A stretch of 30,082 nt of DNA from NCBI GenBank assembly GCA_019911785.1, contig JAIOJM010000198.1, forward strand, positions 1 through 30,082. Reading direction: 5' to 3'. Both the position numbers and the translations under genes were made by a program. Under the pieces are notes generated by a model that did not search any database, was not told the DNA's origin, and was given only the letters and a program-made list of their open reading frames with translations. The stretch's first letter is position 1, and each line of letters opens with the position of its first letter. This DNA comes from Sulfuricella sp. (GTDB lineage: Bacteria > Pseudomonadota > Gammaproteobacteria > Burkholderiales > Sulfuricellaceae). This document shows positions 1 to 7,906 of the stretch, in pieces.

Positions 1-321
1 GCGGTTCTCCAAGCCCGCATACGCCGCCACGGCGGATCCGCTTTCATCGGCGTGTTCGACCACTATGGCCTCAACCTTCGCGTGGGCGAAGCCCTTCCCA
101 TCACCATGCAGGACGCCAAAGCGATCCTGTTCTGCCCCGGCGCCAAGCTGCTGAATCCCGAGCTCCTGGCGCTATGCCCCTGCGCCATTGGCGTGGCCGA
201 TATGGGAAACCGTTTCGTGATTTCCTTTCCGGACGCGCCCGTTGTCTCCCCAACGGAAACCCTGGCACTATGGGTTGAAAATTTGCGCGCCACGATATCA
301 CCACCCCCTGAGCCTGCTTAA
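1..321 (+). CDS. C-terminal part of an unidentified protein, weakly DUF302-like
   Basis: The frame is open from the first base of the window to the TAA at 319-321, so this is the 3' end of a longer gene whose start lies to the left. An internal GTG at 52 could serve as a start but has no convincing ribosome binding site. The visible 106 residues run as a beta/alpha pattern: an AFIGVFDHYGLNLR stretch, then AKAILFCPGAKLLNPELLAL, then CPCAIGVADMGNRFVISFPDAP. The order 'hydrophobic strand, C/N-P, ELL, PC-hydrophobic strand, strand ending in P' recalls the DUF302 fold, but this is impression rather than a firm match. No function is assigned. The next gene, fbpA, has its own promoter, so the two are probably not co-transcribed. 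Confidence 0.5.
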   Translation, partial: AVLQARIRRHGGSAFIGVFDHYGLNLRVGEALPITMQDAKAILFCPGAKLLNPELLALCPCAIGVADMGNRFVISFPDAPVVSPTETLALWVENLRATISPPPEPA

Positions 322-398
322 CGTAAACGTCGCGAAGCGTTAGAGCAATCTTTTTTGTTGCTTGTATCTATAGCCGGTTTTTCCCAAAATAATTATTG

Positions 399-427
399 TT
401 GATAACGATTCGCATTTGCGCTATATT
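399..427 (+). promoter_or_regulatory. Sigma-70-type promoter of fbpABC
   Basis: A TTGATA -35 element (399-404, 5 of 6 to consensus) and a TATATT -10 element (422-427, 5 of 6) are separated by exactly 17 bases. Transcription would start near 434, leaving a leader of about 27 nt before the fbpA ATG at 461. The Fur-like site lies across the -35 and spacer, which is the classic geometry for repression by iron-loaded Fur. Confidence 0.65.
401..419 (+). promoter_or_regulatory. Fur-box-like operator
   Basis: The 19-mer GATAACGATTCGCATTTGC matches the classical Fur consensus GATAATGATAATCATTATC at 13 of 19 positions, including intact GATAA, GAT and CATT blocks. It sits between and over the promoter elements of a ferric-iron transporter, so both the match and the context support iron-dependent repression. 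Binding itself is inferred. Confidence 0.6.
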
Positions 428-460
428 CATCGTTCACCCACCAACTGTTGGAGGCTGCAA

Positions 461-1462
461 ATGAACAAACTTAGCTTCGGCGCCCTGCTCGGCGTTACCA
501 TGTTCGCTTTCGCCGCACAGGCGCTGGCCGATGAAGTGGTGGTCTATTCCGCCCGCAACGAGCAGTTGATCAAGCCGATGTTCGACGCCTACACCAAGGA
601 AACCGGCGTCAAGATCAAGTTCGTCACCGACAAGGAAGGTGCGCTGCTGCAGCGCCTCAAGGCCGAGGGCGAGAACACCCCGGCGGACATGCTGATCACG
701 GTGGATGCGGGTAACCTGTGGGAAGCCGCCCGGGAAGGCTCGCTCAAGCCGGTGCAGTCGAAGGTGCTGACCAGCAACATCCCGGCCCACCTGCGCGACC
801 CCGGCAACCAGTGGTTCGGCCTGTCGGTGCGCGCCCGCACGATTTTCTTCAACAACCAGAAGGTGAAACCCGCAGAGTTATCCACCTACGAGGATCTCGG
901 CAGCCCGAAGTGGAAAGGCCGCTTGTGCCTACGCACCTCGAAGAAGGTCTACAACCAGTCGCTGGTGGCGATGATGATCGCCGAGCACGGCGAGGCCAAG
1001 ACCGAACAGATCGTCAAATCCTGGGTCGCCAACCTCGCCACCGACCCCTTCCCCGACGACACCAAGATGCTGGAAGCCATCGCCGCCGGCCAGTGCGACG
1101 TAGGCATCGCCAACACCTATTACTTCGGCCGCCTGGTCGAGAAGAAGCCTGGCCTGCCGCTGGGCATTTTCTGGCCGAACCAGAAACAAAACGGCGTCCA
1201 CGTCAACGTTTCCGGCGCGGGCATCACCCAGCACGCCAAGCACGAGAAAGAAGCGATCAAACTGCTGGAATGGCTCTCCTCCGAAAAGGCGCAGAACCTG
1301 TTCGCCGACGTCAACCTGGAATACCCGGCCAATCCGGCGGTAAAGTCCGATCCTGTGGTGGCTGCATGGGGCAGCTTCAGGCAGAACCCGGTCAACGTCG
1401 CCAAGGCTGGTGAATTGCAGGCGGCTGCGGTGAAGTTGATGGATAGAGCAGGATATAAATAG
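461..1462 (+). CDS. fbpA: Ferric iron ABC transporter, periplasmic Fe(III)-binding protein
   Basis: The product (333 residues) is a class of periplasmic binding protein that carries Fe(III) to an inner-membrane ABC importer (FbpA/FutA/AfuA family). The ATG at 461 is preferred over an upstream in-frame codon because a GGAG sits at 450-453 and a clean signal peptide follows: [12 protein letters not shown], a hydrophobic core, and ALA|DE at residues 21-25. The mature protein begins [11 protein letters not shown], typical of the family. The adjacent tyrosines in NTYYFGR (precursor Y220-Y221, about 197-198 of the mature chain) match the paired Tyr iron ligands known in neisserial FbpA. It is followed after 10 nt by the permease gene. 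Regulation by Fur is suggested by the operator upstream, and a terminator hairpin just inside fbpB would favour FbpA over the membrane components. Confidence 0.93.
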   Translation: MNKLSFGALLGVTMFAFAAQALADEVVVYSARNEQLIKPMFDAYTKETGVKIKFVTDKEGALLQRLKAEGENTPADMLITVDAGNLWEAAREGSLKPVQSKVLTSNIPAHLRDPGNQWFGLSVRARTIFFNNQKVKPAELSTYEDLGSPKWKGRLCLRTSKKVYNQSLVAMMIAEHGEAKTEQIVKSWVANLATDPFPDDTKMLEAIAAGQCDVGIANTYYFGRLVEKKPGLPLGIFWPNQKQNGVHVNVSGAGITQHAKHEKEAIKLLEWLSSEKAQNLFADVNLEYPANPAVKSDPVVAAWGSFRQNPVNVAKAGELQAAAVKLMDRAGYK

Positions 1463-1472
1463 AAATAACTGA

Positions 1473-3149
1473 ATGACCTCACCCGTCCCAACAGTTCGGG
1501 CAAAAGCGCCAAGCCAAGGCGCTTTTGCCTTTTTGTTCGCTGCGAAACTTGACCGCTGGCGCCTTGCCGCGTTCGCCATCGCCCTGCTGATCGTCGTTCC
1601 GCTGACGGTGGTGCTGGCCTCGTTCCTCTCGCCGGAGCGCGAGATCTGGCGGCATCTCGCCGAACACGTGCTGCCGGGACTGCTGGCCAACACCTTCAAG
1701 ATGGTGTTCGGCGTCGCTGCCGGAGTCACCCTGCTCGGGGTGAGCCTCGCCTGGCTGACCGCGGCATGCGACTTTCCCGGCAGGAAATTCTTCTCCTGGG
1801 CGCTGCTGCTGCCGCTGGCCGTGCCCGCCTACGTCACCGCTTTCGTCTTCGTCGCCTGGCTGGATTTCACCGGTCCGGTACAGACCTTGCTGCGGACAGC
1901 CTTCGGCAGCAGCGCCTGGTTTCCCGGAATCCGCTCCGGCGGCGGCCTCGTGCTGGTGATGACGCTGGCGCTCTACCCCTACGTCTACCTGCTCGCCCGC
2001 AACGCCTTTCTCACCCAGGGACGCAGCGCCCTGGAAGCCGCCCAGTCATTGGGATGCAGCCGCGCCGAGGGTTTCTTCCGCGTCGCCCTGCCGATGGCCA
2101 GGCCGTGGATCATGGGCGGGCTGATGCTGGCCCTGATGGAAACCCTGGCGGATTTCGGCACGGTGGCGGTGTTCAACTACGACACCTTCACCACTGCGAT
2201 CTACAAGACCTGGTTTGGCCTGTTTTCCCTGAGCGGAGCATCCCAGCTCGCTTCGGTGCTGGTGCTGCTGGTGTTCGCCCTGATCTTGCTGGAGCAGCTT
2301 TCCCGCTCGCGGCTGCGCTACGCCCAGGCGGGCAGGCACACGCAGAGCGAACGCATTCGCCTGGCGGGATGGCGCGGCGGGCTGGCCGCCGGTTTTGCCG
2401 CGACGGTGCTGCTGGTCGCATTCGTTCTGCCGGTTGCGCAGCTGGTGCTGTGGTCCGCCAGTGTCTTCACCCAGGATTTCGACGAACGCTACCTGGGCTT
2501 TCTCTGGCATTCCCTGTCTCTCGGCGCCATCGCGGCCGGCCTTACCGTGGCATGCGCGCTGGTCCTGGCCTATGCCCAGCGCCGCCACACCGACCCCTGG
2601 ACGCGCATTGCCGTGCGCATCGCCACCCTCGGCTACGCCGTTCCCGGCCCGGTGCTGGCGGTGGGCATCATCATTCCGCTGGCCTGGCTGGACAACCAGC
2701 TGATACACCTGAGCAAGGCCTGGTTCGGCCACAATCCCGGCCTGCTGTTGCAGGGCACGCTGCTGGTGATGCTCCCCGCCTACCTTACCCGTTTCCTCGC
2801 AGTCGGCTACAATCCCGTGGAAAGCGCCATGCAGCGCATCACGCGCAACCTCGACGAGGCCGCCCGCACTTTCGGCGTCAGCGGCCTGCAAATGTTGCGC
2901 CGGGTCCATCTGCCGATGCTGCGCGGCGGCTTATTCTCGGCTGCGGCGCTGGTCTTCGTCGACGTGATGAAGGAAATGCCGATCACCCTGATGACCCGTC
3001 CCTTCGGCTGGGACACCCTGGCGGTGCGCATTTTCGAAATGACCTCGGAAGGGGAATGGGAGCGCGCCGCGCTGCCCGCCGTGGCGCTGGTGCTCGCGGG
3101 ACTGCTGCCGATCGCGCTGCTGGTCAGGCATACTGAAACCAATAGTTAA
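1473..3149 (+). CDS. fbpB: Ferric iron ABC transporter permease (fused double-domain)
   Basis: This 558-residue protein is a fused pair of ABC importer permease domains, as usual for FbpB/SfuB. Both EAA loops that dock onto the ATPase are visible: EAAQSLGCSRAEGFFRVALP near residues 188-207 in the first half, and EAARTFGVSGLQMLRRVHLP in the second half. About twelve hydrophobic segments are seen, the first beginning near residue 30 (RWRLAAFAIALLIVV). The start is uncertain. The ATG at 1473 has a poor ribosome binding site, and the first 20 codons coincide with a perfect hairpin plus T-run (1499-1534), so a later start such as the TTG at 1533 is possible. The gene lies 10 nt after fbpA and 82 nt before fbpC. 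Confidence 0.92.
   Translation: MTSPVPTVRAKAPSQGAFAFLFAAKLDRWRLAAFAIALLIVVPLTVVLASFLSPEREIWRHLAEHVLPGLLANTFKMVFGVAAGVTLLGVSLAWLTAACDFPGRKFFSWALLLPLAVPAYVTAFVFVAWLDFTGPVQTLLRTAFGSSAWFPGIRSGGGLVLVMTLALYPYVYLLARNAFLTQGRSALEAAQSLGCSRAEGFFRVALPMARPWIMGGLMLALMETLADFGTVAVFNYDTFTTAIYKTWFGLFSLSGASQLASVLVLLVFALILLEQLSRSRLRYAQAGRHTQSERIRLAGWRGGLAAGFAATVLLVAFVLPVAQLVLWSASVFTQDFDERYLGFLWHSLSLGAIAAGLTVACALVLAYAQRRHTDPWTRIAVRIATLGYAVPGPVLAVGIIIPLAWLDNQLIHLSKAWFGHNPGLLLQGTLLVMLPAYLTRFLAVGYNPVESAMQRITRNLDEAARTFGVSGLQMLRRVHLPMLRGGLFSAAALVFVDVMKEMPITLMTRPFGWDTLAVRIFEMTSEGEWERAALPAVALVLAGLLPIALLVRHTETNS
1499..1534 (+). terminator. Intrinsic-terminator-like hairpin at the start of fbpB
   Basis: A perfect 12-bp stem (ggcaaaagcgcc at 1499-1510 and ggcgcttttgcc at 1518-1529) has a 7-nt loop and runs directly into TTTTT (1530-1534). 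By shape this is a strong rho-independent terminator. It lies within the annotated first codons of fbpB. In binding-protein transporter operons a partial terminator after the binding-protein gene is a known way to make that protein in excess. Confidence 0.7.
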
Positions 3150-3231
3150 AGAAACTGTCACTCGTCAGCGATCAGATAAATCCTTGAGGCTTTTTGCTTC
3201 TTACCGACAACGGAAAACCGAAAACTTGATT

Positions 3232-4338
3232 ATGACCGCCCCGCAATGCCCCCTTCCCGTCCATGGCGCAACCCAGCTTGAACTGAAGGGCATTTCCTAC
3301 GCCTACAACAGCCAGCCCGTGGTGCGCAACCTGTCGTTGCGCCTGAAGCAGGGCGACATCGGCTGCCTGCTCGGGCCTTCCGGCTGCGGCAAGACCACGG
3401 TATTGCGCGCCATCGCCGGTTTCGAGAACCTCGCGCAGGGGAGCATCGTGCTGGCAGGCGAAACAGTCAGCCGCGCAGGCTACACCCTGTCGCCGGAAAA
3501 ACGCCGGGTCGGCATGGTATTCCAGGACCACGCGCTGTTTCCCCATCTCAGCGTGGCGCGCAACATCGCATTCGGGCTCAAGGACTGGGACAAGACCGAG
3601 CGTGAGGAAAGGGTGGAAATCCTGCTGAAAATGGTGGGATTGCCCGATACCGGCAGCAAATATCCCCACGAGCTCTCCGGCGGCCAGCAGCAGCGGGTGG
3701 CGCTGGCCAGGGCGCTGGCCCCCTGCCCGTCGCTGCTCCTGCTGGACGAACCGTTTTCCAGCCTGGACGTGGACCTGCGCGAGCGGATCGGCCAGGAAGT
3801 GCGCGAAATCCTCAAGACACAGGGCACCACCGCGCTGCTGGTGACTCACGACCAGCACGAAGCCTTCGCCATCGCCGACGAAATCGGGGTGATGAACGAG
3901 GGCGAAATTCAGCAATGGGACAGCGCCTACAACCTCTACCACCGCCCCGCCAACCGTTTCGTCGCCGACTTCGTCGGCGAGGGAGTACTGATGCCGGGTG
4001 CGGTGCTGAACGAGAGGCAAGTGGAAACCGAACTGGGCACAATCGCCGGCGAGATTCCGCTCGAATGCAGAGCCGGTTGCCAGGTAGACGTTCTGCTTCG
4101 CCCCGACGACATCCTCCACGATGATGCCAGCACATTGCAGGCGGAAGTTGCCAAAAAGGCTTTCCGCGGCGCGGATATCCTGTACACCCTGCTGCTCCCC
4201 AGCGGACGGACAGTGCTGTCGCTGGTGCCGAGCCACCACAACCACGCTATCGGTGAAAAAATCGGCATCCGGATGGCCGTGGATCATGTGGTAACGTTCA
4301 GACAAAATCAGGACTCAGAACTCAGGGCTCGGGGCTAA
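3232..4338 (+). CDS. fbpC: Ferric iron ABC transporter, ATP-binding subunit
   Basis: The 368-residue protein is the ATPase that powers Fe(III) import through FbpB. Walker A GPSGCGKT is at residues 48-55, the ABC signature LSGGQQQR at 148-155, Walker B LLLLDEP at 168-174 and the H-loop histidine at 206. A C-terminal TOBE-like regulatory region occupies roughly 240-350, as in the FbpC/AfuC group. The ATG at 3232 is chosen because the domain begins shortly after it. A TTG at 3184 would add 16 residues, and neither start has a strong ribosome binding site. The last nine or so residues (QDSELRARG) and the stop are written by a degenerate heptanucleotide repeat, so the natural end may have been altered by repeat insertion. 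The kinase gene starts 6 nt downstream. Confidence 0.93.
   Translation: MTAPQCPLPVHGATQLELKGISYAYNSQPVVRNLSLRLKQGDIGCLLGPSGCGKTTVLRAIAGFENLAQGSIVLAGETVSRAGYTLSPEKRRVGMVFQDHALFPHLSVARNIAFGLKDWDKTEREERVEILLKMVGLPDTGSKYPHELSGGQQQRVALARALAPCPSLLLLDEPFSSLDVDLRERIGQEVREILKTQGTTALLVTHDQHEAFAIADEIGVMNEGEIQQWDSAYNLYHRPANRFVADFVGEGVLMPGAVLNERQVETELGTIAGEIPLECRAGCQVDVLLRPDDILHDDASTLQAEVAKKAFRGADILYTLLLPSGRTVLSLVPSHHNHAIGEKIGIRMAVDHVVTFRQNQDSELRARG
4310..4337 (+). repeat. Degenerate heptanucleotide tandem repeat at the 3' end of fbpC
   Basis: Four consecutive 7-mers AGGACTC, AGAACTC, AGGGCTC and GGGGCTA cover 4310-4337. They encode the last residues of FbpC and include most of its stop codon (TAA at 4336-4338). 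The pattern is visible directly; its origin is not known. Confidence 0.5.
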
Positions 4339-4344
4339 AAAAGC

Positions 4345-7026
4345 ATGTTCGCCAAAAACACGCAATTCAGTCTGGGTGCCGGTTTTGCGCTGGTGCTATT
4401 GCTGATGTTCGCCCTTACGCTGGCAGGCCTGCAGCAGATGGCCGCCATCAACGTGCGGCTGGAACGCATTGTCGAAGAAAATAACGTCAAGACCGAGCTT
4501 GCCACCGTCATGCGTGATTCGTTGCGGGAACGGGCGATCAGCATGCACGCCATCGTTGTGTTGGAGGACGCGTTCGAGCGCGACCAGGAACTGATCCGCT
4601 TTTACGACCACGGCGGCAGCTACGCCAAAGCGCGCCAGGCACTCGACCAGATGGTTTCCACCGAGGAAGAAAAACTGATCCTGGCGGCGATCAGCAACCT
4701 CACCCTGACCACCCAACCGGTTGTCCTCAAGACCATCGAGTTCGCTATGGAGCACAATCCGGCCACGCTCGACCTGATGCAGAGCGAAACCATTCCGGCG
4801 CAGAAGCGGTTACTCGGCGAACTCGACGACCTGGTCAAGCTGCAGCGAGAGGCAACGAACATGGCCGCCGAGGAAGCCGCCCAGGCTTACCGCAAAACCC
4901 GAATGCTGATGCTCTTGCTGGGCGCGTCGGCTTTGCTTCTCGGCATCGGCATCGCCATTCTGGTGATTCGCCGTGCGGCGCAGCATACCCAGGAAATCGA
5001 GCACGCCGCCCACATCAAGTCCGAATTCGTCGCCAACGTCAGTCACGAGATCCGCACCCCAATGAACGGCATCCTCGGCATGGCCGCGCTGCTGCTCGAC
5101 ACCCGGCTCACTCCGGAGCAGCGGGATTACGCCGAGACGGTGCGCACCTCGGCGGAATCTCTGCTCGCCATCATCAATGACATCCTCGACTTTTCCAAGA
5201 TCGAGGCCGGCAAACTGGATATGGAAACCGAGGACTTCGACCTGCGCGAGATCGTTGCGGAAGTGGCGGAACTCCTGGCGGGGCAGGCGCAAGGCAAAGG
5301 CCTCGAGTTGCTCTACGACATTCCGCCCGGTCACGATTTCCGCTTGCGCGGTGCAGCCGGGCGCCTGCGCCAGATTCTCACCAATCTGACCGCCAATGCA
5401 GTCAAATTCACCGACGTCGGAGAAGTGCTGCTGCGAGTAATCCCCGAGCGGGAAGAAACCGGCGCCATCACGCTGCGTTTCGAGGTGAGAGATACCGGCA
5501 TCGGCATCAGCGAGGAAGGCCACCGGCGCCTGTTCCAGTCCTTCTCCCAGGGCGACGGATCGGCCACCCGCAGGCACGGCGGCACCGGGCTCGGCCTGGT
5601 CATCTCCAAACAACTCACTCTGATGATGGGCGGTGAAATCGGTGTCGACAGCAGCCCCGGACAGGGCAGCACCTTCTGGTTCCGGCTGCGCCTTGACAGA
5701 CAGACTGAGCGCCCAGTTCCGGTCGAGCCTGGCATTGTCCTGCACGGGCTGCGCGTGCTCATCGCCAGCGGCAACGCCGATTGCCGCGCCATCCTGGAAC
5801 ATCAACTCGAATTCTGGCAAGTCCCCTGCGCCACAGCCGCTACCGGCGAAGAGGCCTTGATGCGGATGCATGCCGCGCAGGATGATGCCATGTTCAACCT
5901 GGTGATCCTCGATGCCACCCTGCCCGACTACAACATCATCACCCTGTCGCGCCTGATCAAGAACGACACCGGGCAGGCACCGCCGCGCCTGGTGCTGCTG
6001 GCCCCCGTCGCGCTGCGTGCCCACCAGGAAGAGCTGATCGCAGCCGGCATGGACGTCATGCTCACCAAACCAGTGCGCCTGAACAAGCTTGAAGCCGCCC
6101 TGGCCGGCATGGTGCAACCGGTACGCGGCCATCCTGCCGACTCGACGCTTCGTCCTGCCGGGAAAATTTCGCCTGCGGCGCGAGTCCTGATCGTGGAAGA
6201 CAACCCAGTCAACCGCAAGGTGGTGCTCCATATGCTGCAAAAACTCGCGCTTCAGACCGAGATCGCCAGCAACGGACGCGAAGCCCTGGAAGCACTGGCG
6301 AAAAGCCGCTACGACCTGGTACTGATGGACTGCCAGATGCCGGAACTGGATGGCTTCGAAGCCACTGCCGCGATCCGTCGCCGCGAAAAAGCCGCGCACG
6401 CAAAAAGGATGCCGATTATCGCCATGACCGCCAACGCCATGCACGGCGACCGGGAAAAATGCCTGGCGGCAGGCATGGATGATTACCTGATGAAACCGCT
6501 TGAACCTGGAGATCTGGAGTCCGCACTCAAGATATGGCTGCCGCATACGATCTTTCATGGGCTTCAGCCCGTAGAAAGTCGGAGTCCCCTCGTGGGGCAT
6601 ACGATCTTTCACGGGCTTCAGCCCGCAGAAAGTCGGAGTCCCCTTGTGGGACAACTGGACGACAACGCGCCATACACGACGGAGGAAACGCCACCTATCG
6701 ATCTTGAACACCTATACGGCACATTCAATCAGGATCGTAAAATCGTTGAGGAATTGCTGGCGCTTTATCTCGACACCACGCCGCCGCTGCTGGAGCGCCT
6801 CAAGACCACGATCGAACTGAAGGATGTCGCAGGCGCCAAAGCCGCCCACGAACTCAAGGGAGCATCAGCTTATATCGCCGCACGGAAAATGGCCGATCTG
6901 GCGCGTGAAGCTGAACAGGCAATCAGGAATGGGGCTTGGGAGCAAGCCGGAGAATCTATGGAACAGATGGAAACGGCGTTCATCCGCGTTCTGGCTTTTG
7001 CCCACCAGAGGTCCATTCCTCAATAG
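4345..7026 (+). CDS. Membrane hybrid histidine kinase (HisKA-HATPase-REC-REC-Hpt)
   Basis: This 893-residue sensor kinase is of the tripartite hybrid type. TM1 is at about 10-28 and TM2 at about 187-208. Between them is an all-helical region of about 155 residues resembling a four-helix-bundle sensor. The H-box [14 protein letters not shown] (phospho-acceptor H234) follows almost at once, so no HAMP domain fits. HATPase motifs are N351, DTGIGI (383-388) and GTGLGL (413-418). Receiver 1 (about 468-590) keeps D523 and K575 but has SGN where the acidic pair should be. Receiver 2 (about 611-732) is complete: E618/D619, D662, T695, K717. Two 18-residue repeats (734-751 and 752-769) precede a C-terminal Hpt with H835 in AAHELKGAS. 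The gene sits 6 nt after fbpC, so an iron-related role is possible but unproven. No cognate regulator is adjacent. Confidence 0.9.
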   Translation: MFAKNTQFSLGAGFALVLLLMFALTLAGLQQMAAINVRLERIVEENNVKTELATVMRDSLRERAISMHAIVVLEDAFERDQELIRFYDHGGSYAKARQALDQMVSTEEEKLILAAISNLTLTTQPVVLKTIEFAMEHNPATLDLMQSETIPAQKRLLGELDDLVKLQREATNMAAEEAAQAYRKTRMLMLLLGASALLLGIGIAILVIRRAAQHTQEIEHAAHIKSEFVANVSHEIRTPMNGILGMAALLLDTRLTPEQRDYAETVRTSAESLLAIINDILDFSKIEAGKLDMETEDFDLREIVAEVAELLAGQAQGKGLELLYDIPPGHDFRLRGAAGRLRQILTNLTANAVKFTDVGEVLLRVIPEREETGAITLRFEVRDTGIGISEEGHRRLFQSFSQGDGSATRRHGGTGLGLVISKQLTLMMGGEIGVDSSPGQGSTFWFRLRLDRQTERPVPVEPGIVLHGLRVLIASGNADCRAILEHQLEFWQVPCATAATGEEALMRMHAAQDDAMFNLVILDATLPDYNIITLSRLIKNDTGQAPPRLVLLAPVALRAHQEELIAAGMDVMLTKPVRLNKLEAALAGMVQPVRGHPADSTLRPAGKISPAARVLIVEDNPVNRKVVLHMLQKLALQTEIASNGREALEALAKSRYDLVLMDCQMPELDGFEATAAIRRREKAAHAKRMPIIAMTANAMHGDREKCLAAGMDDYLMKPLEPGDLESALKIWLPHTIFHGLQPVESRSPLVGHTIFHGLQPAESRSPLVGQLDDNAPYTTEETPPIDLEHLYGTFNQDRKIVEELLALYLDTTPPLLERLKTTIELKDVAGAKAAHELKGASAYIAARKMADLAREAEQAIRNGAWEQAGESMEQMETAFIRVLAFAHQRSIPQ
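6544..6651 (+). repeat. In-frame 54-bp tandem repeat (two copies) inside the kinase gene
   Basis: Two adjacent 54-bp units, 6544-6597 and 6598-6651, are identical at 50 of 54 positions and encode the 18-residue unit [18 protein letters not shown] twice. Each unit contains the palindromic core GGGCTTCAGCCC flanked by CTTTC and GAAAG, and ends in a CCCC/GGGG hairpin. This is the structure of an intergenic palindromic repeat rather than of protein-coding DNA. It forms the linker between the second receiver and the Hpt domain. Confidence 0.85.
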
Positions 7027-7397
7027 GTAATCGTCTTCCAGTCGTCATCCATGACCCGGGTGACGAAGGTCGCTGCGCCGGCAATGCCCGTGCATTCCGG
7101 TACCAGTTCCTCCTGGGTCACATCGCAAGGCTCCATCGCCCCGCCGCAGGCAAAGAACTTGACGCCGAGATCGGAAGCATCCTTCATGAAACCGTAGACG
7201 GATTTGGTCCGGTTGTCGCTGGGGTAAATATTCTCGGCCACGCCCTTGATCAGCAGGCGCACAGAACGACTGGCAAAATAGATCTCCACGCCCACGTCCA
7301 TCGCGGCGGCCGCAGCGGCCTGGAAGAATGGCGTACCGCACACATGGGGATGATCCGGATCGACCGTCAGCAGCATGATTGCAAGTTTGTCAGCCAT
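7020..7397 (-). CDS. DsrE/DsrF-like family protein
   Basis: This 125-residue cytoplasmic protein has the small alpha/beta pattern of the DsrE family (sulfur-carrier and related proteins). It starts with a [13 protein letters not shown] strand, then a helix and [13 protein letters not shown], and a cysteine-bearing segment [16 protein letters not shown]84 is the candidate for the conserved functional Cys; C20, C91 and C102 are also present. DsrE-family proteins act in persulfide transfer in sulfur oxidisers, but many stand-alone members have unknown roles, so substrate and partner are not assigned. The ATG (7395-7397) has only a weak ribosome binding site. A 7-3-7 perfect dyad lies 20 bases upstream. 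Its last 7 bases overlap the 3' end of the convergent kinase gene. No dsr, hdr or sox gene is in the window. Confidence 0.75.
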   Translation of the reverse strand: MADKLAIMLLTVDPDHPHVCGTPFFQAAAAAAMDVGVEIYFASRSVRLLIKGVAENIYPSDNRTKSVYGFMKDASDLGVKFFACGGAMEPCDVTQEELVPECTGIAGAATFVTRVMDDDWKTITY

Positions 7398-7417
7398 AGC
7401 TAAATACCGTACCTGAT

Positions 7418-7434
7418 TTGACGCGATGCGTCAA
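7418..7434 (-). promoter_or_regulatory. Perfect 7-3-7 dyad upstream of the dsrE-like gene
   Basis: On the minus strand TTGACGC-ATC-GCGTCAA is a perfect inverted repeat. Its first half contains TTGACG, a good -35 element. Seventeen bases further is TACGGT, a poor -10. The arrangement suggests an operator overlapping a promoter for the dsrE-like gene. No regulator is identified. Confidence 0.4.
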
Positions 7435-7611
7435 TTAAGTGCCCCCGGCAAAGCCGGGTGTTTATTGGGTGAGCGCCTCGAAGGCGCCCTAAAAATGGAC
7501 AAGATTAGTCGCAAAAATGGAGCCCGTTGCACAAGAAATTTAAAGCGCCATTCTGCTCATGAGTGAGAGCGCCCTGCCAAGCGCACCATTAAACCTATAA
7601 AAGCAATTCAG

Positions 7612-7640
7612 CCACGGATTAACACAGATATACACAGATT
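7612..7640 (+). repeat. Left copy of a 29-bp inverted repeat (CACGGATTAACAC type)
   Basis: The segment begins CCACGGATTAACACAGAT and continues with further CACAGAT-like words at about a 13-base spacing. It matches the reverse complement of 7907-7935 at 23 of 29 positions. Sequences of this type recur in intergenic DNA of many bacteria. Confidence 0.6.
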
Positions 7641-7717
7641 ATCAATGAGTTACCATTCTCATCATAATCACCTTTTGGGTGAGTCACAAATCTTCAACAA
7701 GACATTGTTTCGCCTAG

Positions 7718-7886
7718 CAGCCTGTCGGACTTACAGCCGACAAGCGCGCTACGGTGAAAACTTGGCGACCCCGATGCAAAAAATTGCCGAGTATTGCTGC
7801 AAACCACACCGACTTGCTTAATTTGTGAGCAATATACGACATGGGCATTGGTTTTATTTCGTTTTAACGCTAAGTCCGACAGGCTG
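7718..7886. mobile_element. MITE-like non-autonomous element with 16-bp terminal inverted repeats
   Basis: The ends are perfect 16-bp inverted repeats, CAGCCTGTCGGACTTA (7718-7733) and its complement TAAGTCCGACAGGCTG (7871-7886). The tetranucleotide CTAG lies directly outside both ends (7714-7717 and 7887-7890), as expected of a target-site duplication. The 137-bp interior has no reading frame of useful length, so movement would need a transposase supplied elsewhere. A CTAG/YTAR-type 4-bp duplication is known for part of the IS5 family, but the parent element is not established here. Confidence 0.72.
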
Positions 7887-7906
7887 CTAGAGGCGCCTAC
7901 TTCTGG

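Larger units (their letters stand above)
322..460. other. Intergenic region upstream of fbpA
   Basis: This gap holds the fbpA promoter and Fur-like site at its right end. At its left, immediately after the stop codon, a weak dyad (taacg at 319-323 and cgtta at 337-341) is followed by a run of six T at 351-356. It could be a poor terminator for the upstream gene. The stem is too short and the loop too long to be confident. Confidence 0.3.

Noticed and set aside
3184..3231. N-terminal extension of FbpC from a TTG start
   Set aside because: The added residues are basic and unlike the family, and no ribosome binding site supports the TTG. The ATG at 3232 is at the expected place.
461..4338. Iron transport cassette as a recently acquired island
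   Set aside because: No integrase, tRNA junction or direct repeats flank it, and composition looks like the surrounding genes.
4810..6711. A 633-codon open frame antisense to the hybrid kinase
   Set aside because: The sense strand encodes a complete kinase with all motifs. The antisense product has no recognisable domain and is the usual by-product of GC-rich codon bias.
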